Positions 25,099 to 33,948 of a stretch of DNA of 64,000 bases are shown here, one piece after another (position 1 is the first letter of the stretch; every line of letters starts with the position of its first letter). The position numbers were made by a program, and so were the translations under genes. The notes beneath the pieces are model-generated. The model saw only the letters and a list, made by a program, of their open reading frames with translations, was not told where the DNA came from and ran no database searches. This stretch comes from Micromonospora sediminimaris (GTDB taxonomy: Bacteria > Actinomycetota > Actinomycetes > Mycobacteriales > Micromonosporaceae), in NCBI GenBank assembly GCA_900112325.1, contig FOLJ01000022.1, forward strand, positions 53,949-117,948, in the 5' to 3' direction.

Positions 25099-26286
25099 AT
25101 GCCGGTTCACAGCCCCTCCCTGCTTGAGCCGCCGCGTGCGTCCGCCGCCCCGCCGACCGTCACGAACGAAGGTCCCGGCAAGACCGGCAAGAAGCGCACC
25201 CGGCGCAAGGACCCGCTCTGGGCCCGGCTCACCGTGATCTTCGGCGCCGCGCTGATGATGACCAGCGGTGTGGCGATCGTCGGCAGCAAGGCGCTGATCA
25301 GTCAGGCCACCGGCAGCATTTCCCAGCGCAACCTGCTCGGTGAGGCCGGTAAGACCTCCGCGGAGGGTGGGGCCGATCTCAAGGGCCCGATCGACATGCT
25401 GCTGCTGGGGGTCGACGCCCGGGAGCGGTGGGCGGCGGACGACGTACGCGCGGACAGCATCATCGTGCTGCACATCCCGGCCACCCACGACCAGGCGTAC
25501 CTGATCTCGATCCCGCGGGACACCGAGGCGCGGATCCCGGCGTTCGAGAAGACCGGTTACCCGGGCGGCGTCGGCAAGATCAACGGCGCGTTCCAGGCCG
25601 GTGCCCAGAACGGCGGCGGCTGGGAGGGCGGCGCCCAGTTGATGGCGCAGACCATCAAGGGCATGACCGGGGTCAGCTTCGACGGTGCAGCCATCATCAA
25701 CTTCGGCGGCTTCAAGAACGTCATCGACGCCCTCGGCTCGGTGCGCATCTGCCCGAAGCAGGAGGTCACCTCGATCCACATGTCGTACGTCGACGGCAAG
25801 CCGATGTGGAACGCGGACGCCAAGAAGACCGGCAAGTCGCGTACCCCGGTGGTGCACAAGAAGGGCTGCCAGGAGATGGAGGGCTGGGCGGCCCTGGACT
25901 TCTCCCGCCAGCGGTACGGCCTCAAGAACAGCGACTACGACCGCCAGCAGAACCAGCAGCAGCTGATCAAGGCGATGGCCAAGAAGGCCACCCAGAACGG
26001 GAGCCTGACCAACCCGGTCAAGCTGAACGAGCTGATCAAGGCGGCCGGCAAGGCGTTCATCCTGGACACCGGTGGCGTGCCGGTGGAGGATTTCGTCTTC
26101 ACCATGCGCGGGGTGACCGGCAACGAGCTGATCATGCTGAAGACCAACGGCGGCACGTACAACGCCAAGGGCAACGGCACCGAGGCGCTCAGCGAGCAGA
26201 CCCTGGACATGTTCCAGGCGGTCCGAAAGGACAAGCTCGCCGAGTTCGTCTTCTACAACCCCGAGGTGATCTCTTCACGGAAGTGA
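25099..26286 (+). CDS. LCP family glycopolymer ligase 2
   Basis: A 395-residue protein with a basic N-terminus, one transmembrane helix (about 45-68) and an LCP domain (about 95-310): IDMLLLGVDARERW, RADSIIVLHIP, YLISIPRDTEARIP, KINGAFQAG, FSRQRYGLKNSDYDRQQNQ. A Lys-rich insert (about 230-258) sits before the second Arg motif. Compared with LCP1, the DSR motif reads DARERW. The ATG 25099 start is 171 bases after LCP1, behind a hairpin, so the genes are probably separate transcripts. Confidence 0.92.
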   Translation: MPVHSPSLLEPPRASAAPPTVTNEGPGKTGKKRTRRKDPLWARLTVIFGAALMMTSGVAIVGSKALISQATGSISQRNLLGEAGKTSAEGGADLKGPIDMLLLGVDARERWAADDVRADSIIVLHIPATHDQAYLISIPRDTEARIPAFEKTGYPGGVGKINGAFQAGAQNGGGWEGGAQLMAQTIKGMTGVSFDGAAIINFGGFKNVIDALGSVRICPKQEVTSIHMSYVDGKPMWNADAKKTGKSRTPVVHKKGCQEMEGWAALDFSRQRYGLKNSDYDRQQNQQQLIKAMAKKATQNGSLTNPVKLNELIKAAGKAFILDTGGVPVEDFVFTMRGVTGNELIMLKTNGGTYNAKGNGTEALSEQTLDMFQAVRKDKLAEFVFYNPEVISSRK

Positions 26287-26339
26287 CGGGTGGGGCAGCG
26301 CGATAGCCGAAACCACCGTCACTCTTCGTGACACTTCCG

Positions 26340-26380
26340 TAGCCTGATGTGAGTCAGATTCACGTCAGGTTCGCGGGAGG
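26340..26380 (+). promoter_or_regulatory. Promoter/operator region of LCP gene 3
   Basis: TAGCCT (26340-26345) is a plausible -10 box. It overlaps an inverted repeat, CCTGATGTGA (26343-26352) and TCACGTCAGG (26360-26369), matching at 9 of 10 positions around a 7-base spacer. GGGAGG (26375-26380) follows as a ribosome binding site. The repeat could be an operator or a hairpin in a very short leader. Confidence 0.5.
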
Positions 26381-26482
26381 AACGTCACGGCCAGGAGGCG
26401 TACGAGCGGAGAGCGGGCACCGGGCGCGCGTACCCGGCGACCGCGGTGGCCTCGCGTACTGCTCGGTATCGGGCTGGCGGCG

Positions 26483-27421
26483 ATGCTGCTGGCCACGGTC
26501 GCGGTGGTCGGGCTCCGGATGCTGACCGACCGGTACGAGAGCACCATGACCCGGGCGGAGTTGCTCGACCCGAGCGCCCGCGCCGACCGTACCGACCTGG
26601 ACGGCCCGCTCAACTACCTGCTCGTCGGCTCGGACCGCCGGCCCGGTGACGCCGGCTCCGAGCAGCGCACCGACACCATCCTGATCGTGCACGTGCCGCC
26701 CGGGCTACGCGAGGGCTACCTGGTCTCCGTGCCGCGCGACCTGCTGGTGACGATCCCGCCGGGCGGCGGCTACCCCGGTGGTGAGGACAAGATCAATACG
26801 GCGTACGAGTACGGTGGCGGCGGCCGGCCCGGTGCGCACCTGCTCTCGGCCACCCTGACCGGGCTCACCGGCATCCGCTTCGACGGCGCCGCACTCGTCG
26901 ACTTCGCCGGTCTCCGGAACGTGATCGACCTGCTCGGCGGGGTCGACATGTGCGTGCGCGCCGAGGTGAAGTCGATCCACACCGACCGGGTCTTCCGTCC
27001 CGGCTGCCAGCGGATGGACGGCGACCAGGCGCTGGACTACGTGCGCCAGCGCTACGACCTGCCGGGCGGCGACTACGACCGGCAGACCCACCAGCAACAG
27101 CTGTTGGGGGCGATGCTGGCGCAGGCCGGTGAGACCCGACTCCGCACCGACCCGGTACGGCTGCACCGGCTGATCGGGGCCGTCGGCGGCTCCCTGACCC
27201 TGGACACCAACGGCGTGCCGGTGGAGGACCTGTTGCTAGCGCTGCACGGACTGGCCACCGACGGGCTACGGGGCGTGCAGGTACCGTCCTACCCCCAGAT
27301 GATCGACCAGGTGTCCTACGTCCGGCTCGACGACGAAGGTGACGGGCTGTTCGAGGCGGTGCGCGGCAGCCGGATGTCGGAGTGGGCCGGTGCGCATCCG
27401 CGCTGGGTGACCCGGCTCTGA
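26483..27421 (+). CDS. LCP family glycopolymer ligase 3 (true start probably upstream)
   Basis: From ATG 26483 this gives 312 residues with the LCP core: LNYLLVGSDRRPGD, RTDTILIVHVP, YLVSVPRDLLVTIP, KINTAYEYGG, ALDYVRQRYDLPGGDYDRQTHQQ. That start cuts into the transmembrane helix and drops the basic cytoplasmic tail. The frame is open back to 26348 and reads VTARRRTSGERAPGARTRR from 26384, just 3 bases after GGGAGG, but the codon at 26384 is GTC, and no ATG, GTG or TTG occurs in between. The start is therefore uncertain: a non-standard start, a mutated GTG, or a base error. The stop and family are secure. Confidence 0.85.
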   Translation: MLLATVAVVGLRMLTDRYESTMTRAELLDPSARADRTDLDGPLNYLLVGSDRRPGDAGSEQRTDTILIVHVPPGLREGYLVSVPRDLLVTIPPGGGYPGGEDKINTAYEYGGGGRPGAHLLSATLTGLTGIRFDGAALVDFAGLRNVIDLLGGVDMCVRAEVKSIHTDRVFRPGCQRMDGDQALDYVRQRYDLPGGDYDRQTHQQQLLGAMLAQAGETRLRTDPVRLHRLIGAVGGSLTLDTNGVPVEDLLLALHGLATDGLRGVQVPSYPQMIDQVSYVRLDDEGDGLFEAVRGSRMSEWAGAHPRWVTRL

Positions 27422-27501
27422 CCCGCCCGATGACCGGGCCCGCCGGGGCAACGCCGTCCGGTCGCGGGCCGCCGCCCCACGAGGTTCTAGGCTTGGTACC
27501 C

Positions 27502-27837
27502 GTGTTCGGACCTCAGATACCCACCGTGACCGTTCCCGAGATCAACGATCAGACGTACCTGCTCGACGTCCGGGAGGACGACGAGTGGCGCGCCGGTCAC
27601 GCCCCGGGCGCCCACCACCTGCCGATGATGGAACTACCGGCCCGGCTGGCCGAGGTGCCGACCGACCGGGACGTGGCCGTCATCTGCCGCTCCGGCGGTC
27701 GCTCCGCTCAGGTCGTCGCGTATCTGCTGCGTAACGGCTGGGAGCAGGTGAGCAACGTCGCCGGCGGGATGGACGACTGGGCGGCGGCCGGTCGACCGGT
27801 GGTCGGCTCGGACGGGCAGCCGGGCCGGGTCCTGTAG
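27502..27837 (+). CDS. Rhodanese-domain sulfurtransferase
   Basis: A 111-residue single rhodanese domain. The active-site loop is CRSGGRSA with catalytic Cys in VAVICRSGGRS (about residue 63), preceded by LLDVREDDEWRAGHAPGAHHLPM. It transfers a sulfane sulfur from thiosulfate or a persulfide to an acceptor such as cyanide or a thiol. GTG 27502 follows TAGGCT (27488-27493) by 8 bases, so a leaderless start is favoured over the upstream frame. Confidence 0.9.
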   Translation: MFGPQIPTVTVPEINDQTYLLDVREDDEWRAGHAPGAHHLPMMELPARLAEVPTDRDVAVICRSGGRSAQVVAYLLRNGWEQVSNVAGGMDDWAAAGRPVVGSDGQPGRVL

Positions 27838-27847
27838 GACGCGAGCC

Positions 27848-28639
27848 GTGGACGGACCCCTCGTCTTCGCCCACCGTGGTGCCTCGTACGACCTGCCCGA
27901 GCACACCCTCGCCGCCTATCTGCGCGCTCTCGACGAGGGTGCCGACGGGCTGGAGTGCGACGTCCGGTTGACCCGCGACGGGCACCTCGTCTGCGTACAC
28001 GACCGGCGGCTGGACCGGACCAGCAACGGCCGGGGTCTGGTCAGTGCCCGGACGCTCGCCGAGTTGGAGCAGTTGGATTTCGGTTCCTGGCATCCAGGAG
28101 GTGTTCCGGCCAACGGCGACGAGGTGCTCGACGATTCGCACACCCGACTGCTCACCCTCGAACGGCTGCTGGCGGCGGTGCTGGCCGCCGGTCGGCCCGT
28201 CCGGCTGCTGGTGGAGACCAAACATCCGTCCCGCTACGGCGGCAACGTGGAACGGCGGCTGGTCGCCCTGCTGCGCCGGTACGGTCTGGTCGACCCGCAC
28301 CCGGACGCACTCGTACGGGTCACCGTGATGTCGTTCTCCCCGCTGGCGGTACGCCGGATCCGGGCGCTGGCCCCCGCGCTACCGACCGTGCTCCTGCTGG
28401 AGGTGCTGCCTCGCTGGTTGCCCATGGGGCGGCTGCCGTTCGGTGCCGGCATCGCCGGACCGGGGATCGCGCTGGTCCGCGCCCGTCCCGCCCTGGTGCC
28501 GGCGCTGCGGGCAGCCGGCAACCAGGTCTACGTCTGGACCGTGAACGAGCCGGCCGATCTCGACCTCGTGCTCGCGGCGGGGGTGGACGGCGTGATCACC
28601 GACCGCCCGGCGCAGACTCTCGCCCGGTTGCACAGGTAG
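27848..28639 (+). CDS. Glycerophosphodiester phosphodiesterase
   Basis: A 263-residue TIM-barrel GDPD enzyme that hydrolyses glycerophosphodiesters to glycerol-3-phosphate and an alcohol. HRGASYDLPEHTLAAY (about 9-24; catalytic His, metal Glu), GLECDVRLTRDGHLVCVHD (metal Glu/Asp, second catalytic His) and VYVWTVNEPADLDLVLAAGVDGVITD are complete. There is no signal peptide, so it acts in the cytoplasm. It starts 10 bases after the rhodanese stop. A GDPD gene also lies in the pheA region of mycobacteria near the origin, as I recall. Confidence 0.92.
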   Translation: MDGPLVFAHRGASYDLPEHTLAAYLRALDEGADGLECDVRLTRDGHLVCVHDRRLDRTSNGRGLVSARTLAELEQLDFGSWHPGGVPANGDEVLDDSHTRLLTLERLLAAVLAAGRPVRLLVETKHPSRYGGNVERRLVALLRRYGLVDPHPDALVRVTVMSFSPLAVRRIRALAPALPTVLLLEVLPRWLPMGRLPFGAGIAGPGIALVRARPALVPALRAAGNQVYVWTVNEPADLDLVLAAGVDGVITDRPAQTLARLHR

Positions 28640-28699
28640 TCAGAGCCTGAGGCCACTCGGGGGTGCCCGGGAACGCGGACGGCAGGCAGACTCGGGGTC

Positions 28700-30157
28700 A
28701 TGCCGGACCGCACCGACTACTCCGCTCTCATCGCCGGGCACACAGCCGTCATCGAGATGATCAACTCCGGTGACGCGGGTCTGCCGGTGCTGACCCAGCT
28801 GCTCCGGGTGGCCCAGCCGGCACTCGGTGCCGCCGGGATGGCGTTCGTGGAGTTCGCGCCCAGCGGCGGCCGGGTGATCGCCGCCACCGGCGCCGCCGAG
28901 TGGACCGTCGGCCGGCCGCTGCCGGCCAACGATCCGGTCACCAGCTGCCTGCTCGCCGGCCCCCGGGTGCAGTGCGTCCGAACCGACCAGTTCACCAACC
29001 CGCTCACCAGCGAGCTGGCCCAGCGCGGCCTGCGGCGGATGGTCGTCTCCCGGGCCGAGATCGGTGGCCACGCCGTCGGCAGCCTGCACGCCCTCTACCT
29101 CGCTGGCGACGAGGAACCCACAGCCGAGCACCGTGGCGTGGTCGGTTACCTCGGTTCCTGCATCGCCCACATGTACGGCGACCAGAGCGGCCTGCCGGTG
29201 CACGGCGACGGTCCGGTGGTCGCGGCGCTCGCCGACGGTCTGGCCGTGGTGGACCGGGACGCCACGGTCCGGCTCTGGAATCCGGCCGCCGCGCAGGTGA
29301 CCGGCCGGTCCACCGCGGAGGCGATCAACCAGCCACTGCCCTTTCCGCTCCCGCCCTCCGGGCAGGTCCTCGATCATCGCCTGCCGAGCGGGCGCTGGCT
29401 GCGGATCACTTCGGGTGAGCTGCCAGGCCCCGGCACCCTGCGGGTGGTGAGCTTCCGGGACACCACCGACCAGCAGCGGCACGACCACGAGCGGGATCTC
29501 TTCGTCGCGGTCACCAGCCACGAGTTGCGTACCCCGGTCACGGTCATCAAGGGCTACGCGGACACCCTCACCGACCACTGGGAGTCGCTGAGCGATACCG
29601 ACCGGCGGCAGGCCGCCCGGGTGATCGGCCAGCGGGCCAACGAACTGGCCCGGCTGCTCGACCGGCTGCTCGCCTCGGCGGCCGAGGCGTGGCCGGGCGA
29701 CGGGCCGCCGGCACCCTTCGACCTCACCGAGACGCTCCGGGTCGCGATCGCCGACCTGCCCACCGACCTGCGTCGACGGATCACCCTTGAGGTGCCGGCC
29801 GAGCTGCCCAGGGCGATCGGCCATCGGCAGAGCCTGGCCACCGTGCTCACCGAACTCGTCACAAACGCCGGAAAGTACTCCCCACCCGACTCCCCGATCG
29901 ACGTCGCCGCCGGTGCCGACGGCCAGACCGTCTGCTTCCGGGTCAGCGACCGGGGCATCGGCGTACGCCCGGAGCACGTGGAACGGGCCTTCGATCGTTT
30001 CTGGCAGGGCGACTCCGGCGACCGACGTCGCTATCCCGGCACCGGTCTCGGCCTCTATCTCGTGCGCCGGATCGTTGAACAACAGAATGGGTGGGTATTC
30101 CTTCGCCCGAGAAATGGTGGGGGTACGGTCGCAGAGGTGCGGCTGCCCCGCAGGTGA
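28700..30157 (+). CDS. GAF/PAS sensor histidine kinase, soluble
   Basis: A 485-residue kinase with no transmembrane helix. A GAF domain (about 15-160) and a PAS-like domain (about 172-255) precede HisKA, with phosphoacceptor His274 in VTSHELRTPVTVIKGYADTL. The HATPase_c domain has TELVTNAGKYSP, VSDRGIGVRPEHVERAFDRF and GTGLGLYLVRRIVEQ. No response regulator is adjacent. The next gene, 33 bases on, is an RsbW-like ATPase, which hints at a partner-switching or orphan role. Confidence 0.9.
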   Translation: MPDRTDYSALIAGHTAVIEMINSGDAGLPVLTQLLRVAQPALGAAGMAFVEFAPSGGRVIAATGAAEWTVGRPLPANDPVTSCLLAGPRVQCVRTDQFTNPLTSELAQRGLRRMVVSRAEIGGHAVGSLHALYLAGDEEPTAEHRGVVGYLGSCIAHMYGDQSGLPVHGDGPVVAALADGLAVVDRDATVRLWNPAAAQVTGRSTAEAINQPLPFPLPPSGQVLDHRLPSGRWLRITSGELPGPGTLRVVSFRDTTDQQRHDHERDLFVAVTSHELRTPVTVIKGYADTLTDHWESLSDTDRRQAARVIGQRANELARLLDRLLASAAEAWPGDGPPAPFDLTETLRVAIADLPTDLRRRITLEVPAELPRAIGHRQSLATVLTELVTNAGKYSPPDSPIDVAAGADGQTVCFRVSDRGIGVRPEHVERAFDRFWQGDSGDRRRYPGTGLGLYLVRRIVEQQNGWVFLRPRNGGGTVAEVRLPRR

Positions 30158-30190
30158 CAGTGGGGGTCACGGGGCGAAAGAGGGGCAGAG

Positions 30191-30637
30191 GTGGCGACGA
30201 CAGCTGTCGAACGCGCGTGGTGCGTCGTGGTGCCGCACCACGCCAGTGGGGCGCGGATCGCCCGGCACCGGCTCGCCGCCGAGCTGGCCGGCAGCGTCTC
30301 CCCGGCGATGCTTGCGGATCTGGTTGCGGTCCTGGCCGAGCTGGTGGGTAACGCGGTCCGGCATGCCGACCCGCTGCCGGGCGGCGTGGTCCGGGTCGCC
30401 TGGCGGCTGCGCCACGCTCCCGAGGGGCCGCAGCTCCGGCTGCGGGTCACCGACGGCGGCGCGTCGGGTGGCCCGCGGATCCGCCCGCCGGACCCGAACG
30501 CGGCCGACGGTCGGGGCCTGCACATCGTCTCCGGCCTGGCGACCAGTTGGGGCGTGGAGCGCGACGGTCTCGGTCAGAGCGTCTGGGCCGACTTCGAACC
30601 GGTCGCCGACCAGACGGCGTTGGTGACCTCCGGCTGA
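30191..30637 (+). CDS. RsbW-like ATP-binding protein (HATPase_c_2, anti-sigma-factor type)
   Basis: A 148-residue GHKL ATPase domain alone: ARIARHRLAAEL, VLAELVGNAVRHADPLPGG (N box) and GRGLHIVSGL in the form DGRGLHIVSGLATSWGVE (G box). Actinobacteria carry many such proteins that bind sigma factors or anti-anti-sigma factors. It lies just after the GAF/PAS kinase on the same strand, with GAGGGG before the GTG. The partner is unknown. Confidence 0.82.
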   Translation: MATTAVERAWCVVVPHHASGARIARHRLAAELAGSVSPAMLADLVAVLAELVGNAVRHADPLPGGVVRVAWRLRHAPEGPQLRLRVTDGGASGGPRIRPPDPNAADGRGLHIVSGLATSWGVERDGLGQSVWADFEPVADQTALVTSG

Positions 30638-30723
30638 GCCGGTCGGTCGACCGGTTGTCGGGTCCGGCCCCACCCTCCACCAGAGGGCTCCGGCGCCTGT
30701 GTCACCCGCTAGGCTGTCTCGCC

Positions 30724-31608
30724 GTGAGCAAGCGTCGAAAGAACCAGCGGGCCGCCGCTGCGTCCGGCAAGCGGGAACGGGTCCGGGACGTCTTCGTGCC
30801 CCGGCCCTTCGAGGGGCTGGTGGACGAGCCCGAGTGGATCGCCCTGCGGGAGCTGGTGCCAGCCGCTTCCGCGCCGCTGCGGCTCGCCCCGGCGCTCGTC
30901 GAGGAGCACGGCGACCGGCCGGTGACGCTGGCCACCGTGCTGCCGATGGCCGCCCCCGCGATGAGCCGGGAGGACGGCCACATCTTCATCGGGCTCCAGC
31001 GTCATCTCCAGTCCGGTGACGTCTCCCGTGACCTGGCCGAATCGCTGCTCTGCGCACTGCGTACCGCCCCCGGCGCCCAGGTCGCGGTGCCGCCGCTGCC
31101 CGGCCCCGGTTCCCGGTTGCAGGACATCCTGGTCGACGGGCCGTTGGAGATCAGCCTGCACGAGGGGTTCGAGTTCTGGCTGGCCCCGGAGGCCGCCGAG
31201 GACCCGACCGTGCGGGCTTCCCTGGAGCGGGCCAACGCGGCGATCTATCCCACCGTGCGACTGACCGCCGCGCGTGCCGCGTACTGGTGCCAGGTGACGG
31301 ACAAGGCCCACGTCCGCTGGGTGCTGCCCGAGGCCGAGGAGGCCGCCCTGGACGCGCTGGCCCGGCTCGGTGCGGCCGGCTCGCTCACCCTCGGCGACCA
31401 GACCCGGTTCGCCGGCATGTTCCGCGCCCACGGGCGGCTGGTGCCGGTCTGGGACCTGCCCGAGGAGATCCCGGCCGGTGACTGGGAGCAGCCGGTCGCC
31501 GACTTCGCCAAGCGGTACGCCGACGCCCTGGCTGAGACCGGCCCGCTCGACGCCGGCGCCCGCCGGTCCCGCCAGGGGCTGCTCGGCCGCCAGCTCACCC
31601 TGCGCTGA
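30724..31608 (+). CDS. DUF5926 family protein
   Basis: A 294-residue soluble protein conserved across actinobacteria and without known function. It has the family opening (basic MSKRRKNQRAAAASGKR, then RDVFVPRPFEGLVDEPEWIA in two blocks), followed by mixed alpha/beta sequence and a Trp-rich C-terminal part. The basic N-terminus suggests nucleic-acid contact, but that is inference. GTG 30724 follows TAGGCT (30710-30715) by 8 bases. Confidence 0.78.
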   Translation: MSKRRKNQRAAAASGKRERVRDVFVPRPFEGLVDEPEWIALRELVPAASAPLRLAPALVEEHGDRPVTLATVLPMAAPAMSREDGHIFIGLQRHLQSGDVSRDLAESLLCALRTAPGAQVAVPPLPGPGSRLQDILVDGPLEISLHEGFEFWLAPEAAEDPTVRASLERANAAIYPTVRLTAARAAYWCQVTDKAHVRWVLPEAEEAALDALARLGAAGSLTLGDQTRFAGMFRAHGRLVPVWDLPEEIPAGDWEQPVADFAKRYADALAETGPLDAGARRSRQGLLGRQLTLR

Positions 31609-31659
31609 CCGCGACCCCGACTGCTGATTCGCCCGCCGGGCACCTGCTCCACCCGGCCG

Positions 31660-32877
31660 TCAGGAAGGTGCCCTGCCCGGCTCCCGCAGCAGCGGGCAGG
31701 ACATGCAGCGGGGGCCGCCGCGCCCCGACCCCAGCTCCGAGCCGGCAATCGGAATGAGTTCGATGCCGGCCCGCTCCAACTGGGCGTTGGTCTCGACGTT
31801 GCGCTCGTAGCCGACGCAGAGTCGGGGCGCGAGCGCCAAGGTGTTGTTGCCGTCGTCCCACTGCTCCCGCTCGGCGGTCACCGGGTCGAGCCCGGTGTCG
31901 ATCACCCGTAGCCGGTCCAGGTCCATCGCGTCGGCGGCGGCCCGCAGGAACGGCGCCGGCCCGTCGACCCGCGGGTCCGCACCGTCGGCACCGGCGATGA
32001 CGGTGTACGCCGACAGGCTGCTGGCCACGTTCGGGTACATCAGCACCGCGTCGGCGTCGACCATCGTGCAGATCGTGTCCAGGTGCATGGTGGCCCGTTC
32101 CTGGGCGATCGGTACGACGAGGATGGTGTGCGCCAGCCCGGCCGCGAAGACCCGACGCGCGAGCCGCTCGGCGCCGGCGGGTGTCGTCCGCTCGCCGACC
32201 CCGACGGCCAGCACGCCGGGTGCCAGCAGCAGCACGTCCCCACCTTCCAGGGGCTCCAGGCCCGGGCGGTAGACGAACTCGGTGCCGGCGAACCGGGGAT
32301 GGTGACGGTAGATCGCGTCGGTAAGTGTGGTCTCCCGCCGCCGGGCGGGCATCGCCAGACTCGTCACACCCACCCGGTCGCCGATCCACAGTGACGAGTC
32401 GCGGGTGAACAGCAGGTTGGGCAGCGGGTCGATGATGAAGTCGTGGCGGTCCATCAGGGTGTAGACGAGCCCACCCCGGCGGTCCCGGCCGAGCCGCAAC
32501 TCCTCGTGGGCCAGGCCGGCGACGAGGACACTGGCCAACGCGGCCGGGTCGAGGTACGCCAGATGTGCGGCGACCCGCGCGCGCAGGGTGTCGCCGAGCC
32601 GGGGCGAGTTGAGCACCTCGTCGGTCAGCTCCGTCCGGGCCTCCGCCACGGCCAGCGTCTCGGTGAGCAGGTCGGTCAGGTAGAGCACCTCGACACCGCG
32701 TTCCCGCAGGGCTCCCGCGAAGGCGTCGTGCTCCTCCTGCGCCCGACCCACCCACGGGATCGCGTCGAAAAGCAGCGAATCGTTGTTGCGCGGGGTCAGC
32801 CGGGCGAGTTCCGGCCCCGGCCGGTGCAAAAGGACGGTGCCGAGCCGGCCGACCTCACTGTCCACGTGGTGGCTCAC
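31660..32877 (-). CDS. arcA: Arginine deiminase
   Basis: A 405-residue enzyme converting arginine to citrulline and ammonia. Family motifs are complete: LFTRDSSLWIGD, EGGDVLLLAPGVLAVGVGERT, catalytic His in ATMHLDTICTMVD, WDDGNNTLALAP, and nucleophilic Cys in GGPRCMSCPL (usually CMSMP). No carbamate kinase, ornithine carbamoyltransferase or antiporter lies in the window, so this is not a classical arc operon. GTG 32877 follows a minus-strand TACGCT box by about 8 bases, which argues against the start at 32943. Confidence 0.93.
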   Translation of the reverse strand: MSHHVDSEVGRLGTVLLHRPGPELARLTPRNNDSLLFDAIPWVGRAQEEHDAFAGALRERGVEVLYLTDLLTETLAVAEARTELTDEVLNSPRLGDTLRARVAAHLAYLDPAALASVLVAGLAHEELRLGRDRRGGLVYTLMDRHDFIIDPLPNLLFTRDSSLWIGDRVGVTSLAMPARRRETTLTDAIYRHHPRFAGTEFVYRPGLEPLEGGDVLLLAPGVLAVGVGERTTPAGAERLARRVFAAGLAHTILVVPIAQERATMHLDTICTMVDADAVLMYPNVASSLSAYTVIAGADGADPRVDGPAPFLRAAADAMDLDRLRVIDTGLDPVTAEREQWDDGNNTLALAPRLCVGYERNVETNAQLERAGIELIPIAGSELGSGRGGPRCMSCPLLREPGRAPS

Positions 32878-33040
32878 CCCCGCAGCGTAGGGCAGGGTTT
32901 GGCGGCATCCGGTAAAACAACCGTGGGTGAATATGGCATTCATCCACAGTCATTCCGGCGCTCCGGCTTGCCGACCACCGGGACTGGCAACGTAGGGTAG
33001 TGAGAACGTAACTTCGAGGGACCTTTTGCCGGAGGTCGCG

Positions 33041-33781
33041 ATGACTGTCTTCCCCGCACGTCGAGCCGTACCGTCCGCCAGGGCGCTGCCGCCAGTGGCG
33101 GTACCGCACCCCCGGGTCGAGTCTCCCGGGGTGGTCGCAGCTCCTCGCCCGTCTCCGTTGGAGTGGGCCCGCCGCCGCCGGGCGGAGCGGGGCGCGCGAC
33201 GGCTGGAAGCGGCCGGTGCCCGCGCTCTCGGTCAACTCGACCATCTCGGGCCGGCCTGGCACGTCATCGACTGGCCCCGCACCGACGTGGCCGATGCCCT
33301 CCTCGACGACCATGCGGACAACCGGGCCGGGTTCCTGGCCATCGGCCCGAGCGGGCTCTTCGCCGTCACCATCGCCGACCACGGCCGGGCCCGCGTCCTG
33401 GTCGCCGGTGACGTGGTGCAGATCAACGGCAAGCGCCCGCCCTACGTGGCCGAGGCACGTCGCGACGCCCGACGGGCGAGCAAGGCGCTGACCGCGGCCG
33501 TCGGCCACCCGATCCCGGTGACCCCGGTGCTCACCTTCGTGGGCTCCGGGGTGATCAGCGTCTACGGTCTGCCGAAGGACTGCCTCATGGCGACCCACCG
33601 GGAGCTGGACCGGCTCCTGGTGGCCGGCGGAAACCGGATCAGCCCGGCCACCGCCGAGAAGCTGTCCCGGGTCGCGCAGCACCCCGGCACCTGGGGCGAC
33701 AGCGGTTACCCGCCGGCTGCGGACTACCGGTGGTACGAGGACGGCCGAATGGCCGCTGACAAGCCGACCGGCCGCCGGTAA
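33041..33781 (+). CDS. Nuclease-related-domain (NERD)-like protein
   Basis: A 246-residue protein. After a Pro/Ala/Arg-rich N-terminus (1-45) and a basic helix (about 45-65), residues about 90-195 resemble a NERD domain: NRAGFLAIGPSGLFAVTIAD, VLVAGDVVQINGKRPPYV, EARRDARRASKAL, PVTPVLTFVGSG. The expected catalytic acidic/Gln/Lys positions of active nucleases are not obvious, so enzymatic activity is uncertain. ATG 33041 has GGAGG at good distance. TTGCCG (32968) and TAGGGT (32993) are candidate promoter boxes with a 19-base spacer. Confidence 0.6.
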   Translation: MTVFPARRAVPSARALPPVAVPHPRVESPGVVAAPRPSPLEWARRRRAERGARRLEAAGARALGQLDHLGPAWHVIDWPRTDVADALLDDHADNRAGFLAIGPSGLFAVTIADHGRARVLVAGDVVQINGKRPPYVAEARRDARRASKALTAAVGHPIPVTPVLTFVGSGVISVYGLPKDCLMATHRELDRLLVAGGNRISPATAEKLSRVAQHPGTWGDSGYPPAADYRWYEDGRMAADKPTGRR

Positions 33782-33948
33782 CGTCAGCGGCGACGCCACG
33801 CGGCCGGGCACGGCTCAGCTCCCGCCGGCCCGCGCCGTCGCCGACCGGGCACTGATCAACACCGACGGCACCGTACGCCCAACGCGGTCGGCGGTCGCTG
33901 CCGCGACCGGCTAGCGTGGACGTACCGTCGGTGTGCATAGGAGGCTCG

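Noticed and set aside
32936..32960. TCATCCACA near 32950 as a further DnaA box
   Set aside because: It matches the core TCCACA only and stands alone; such partial matches are expected by chance.
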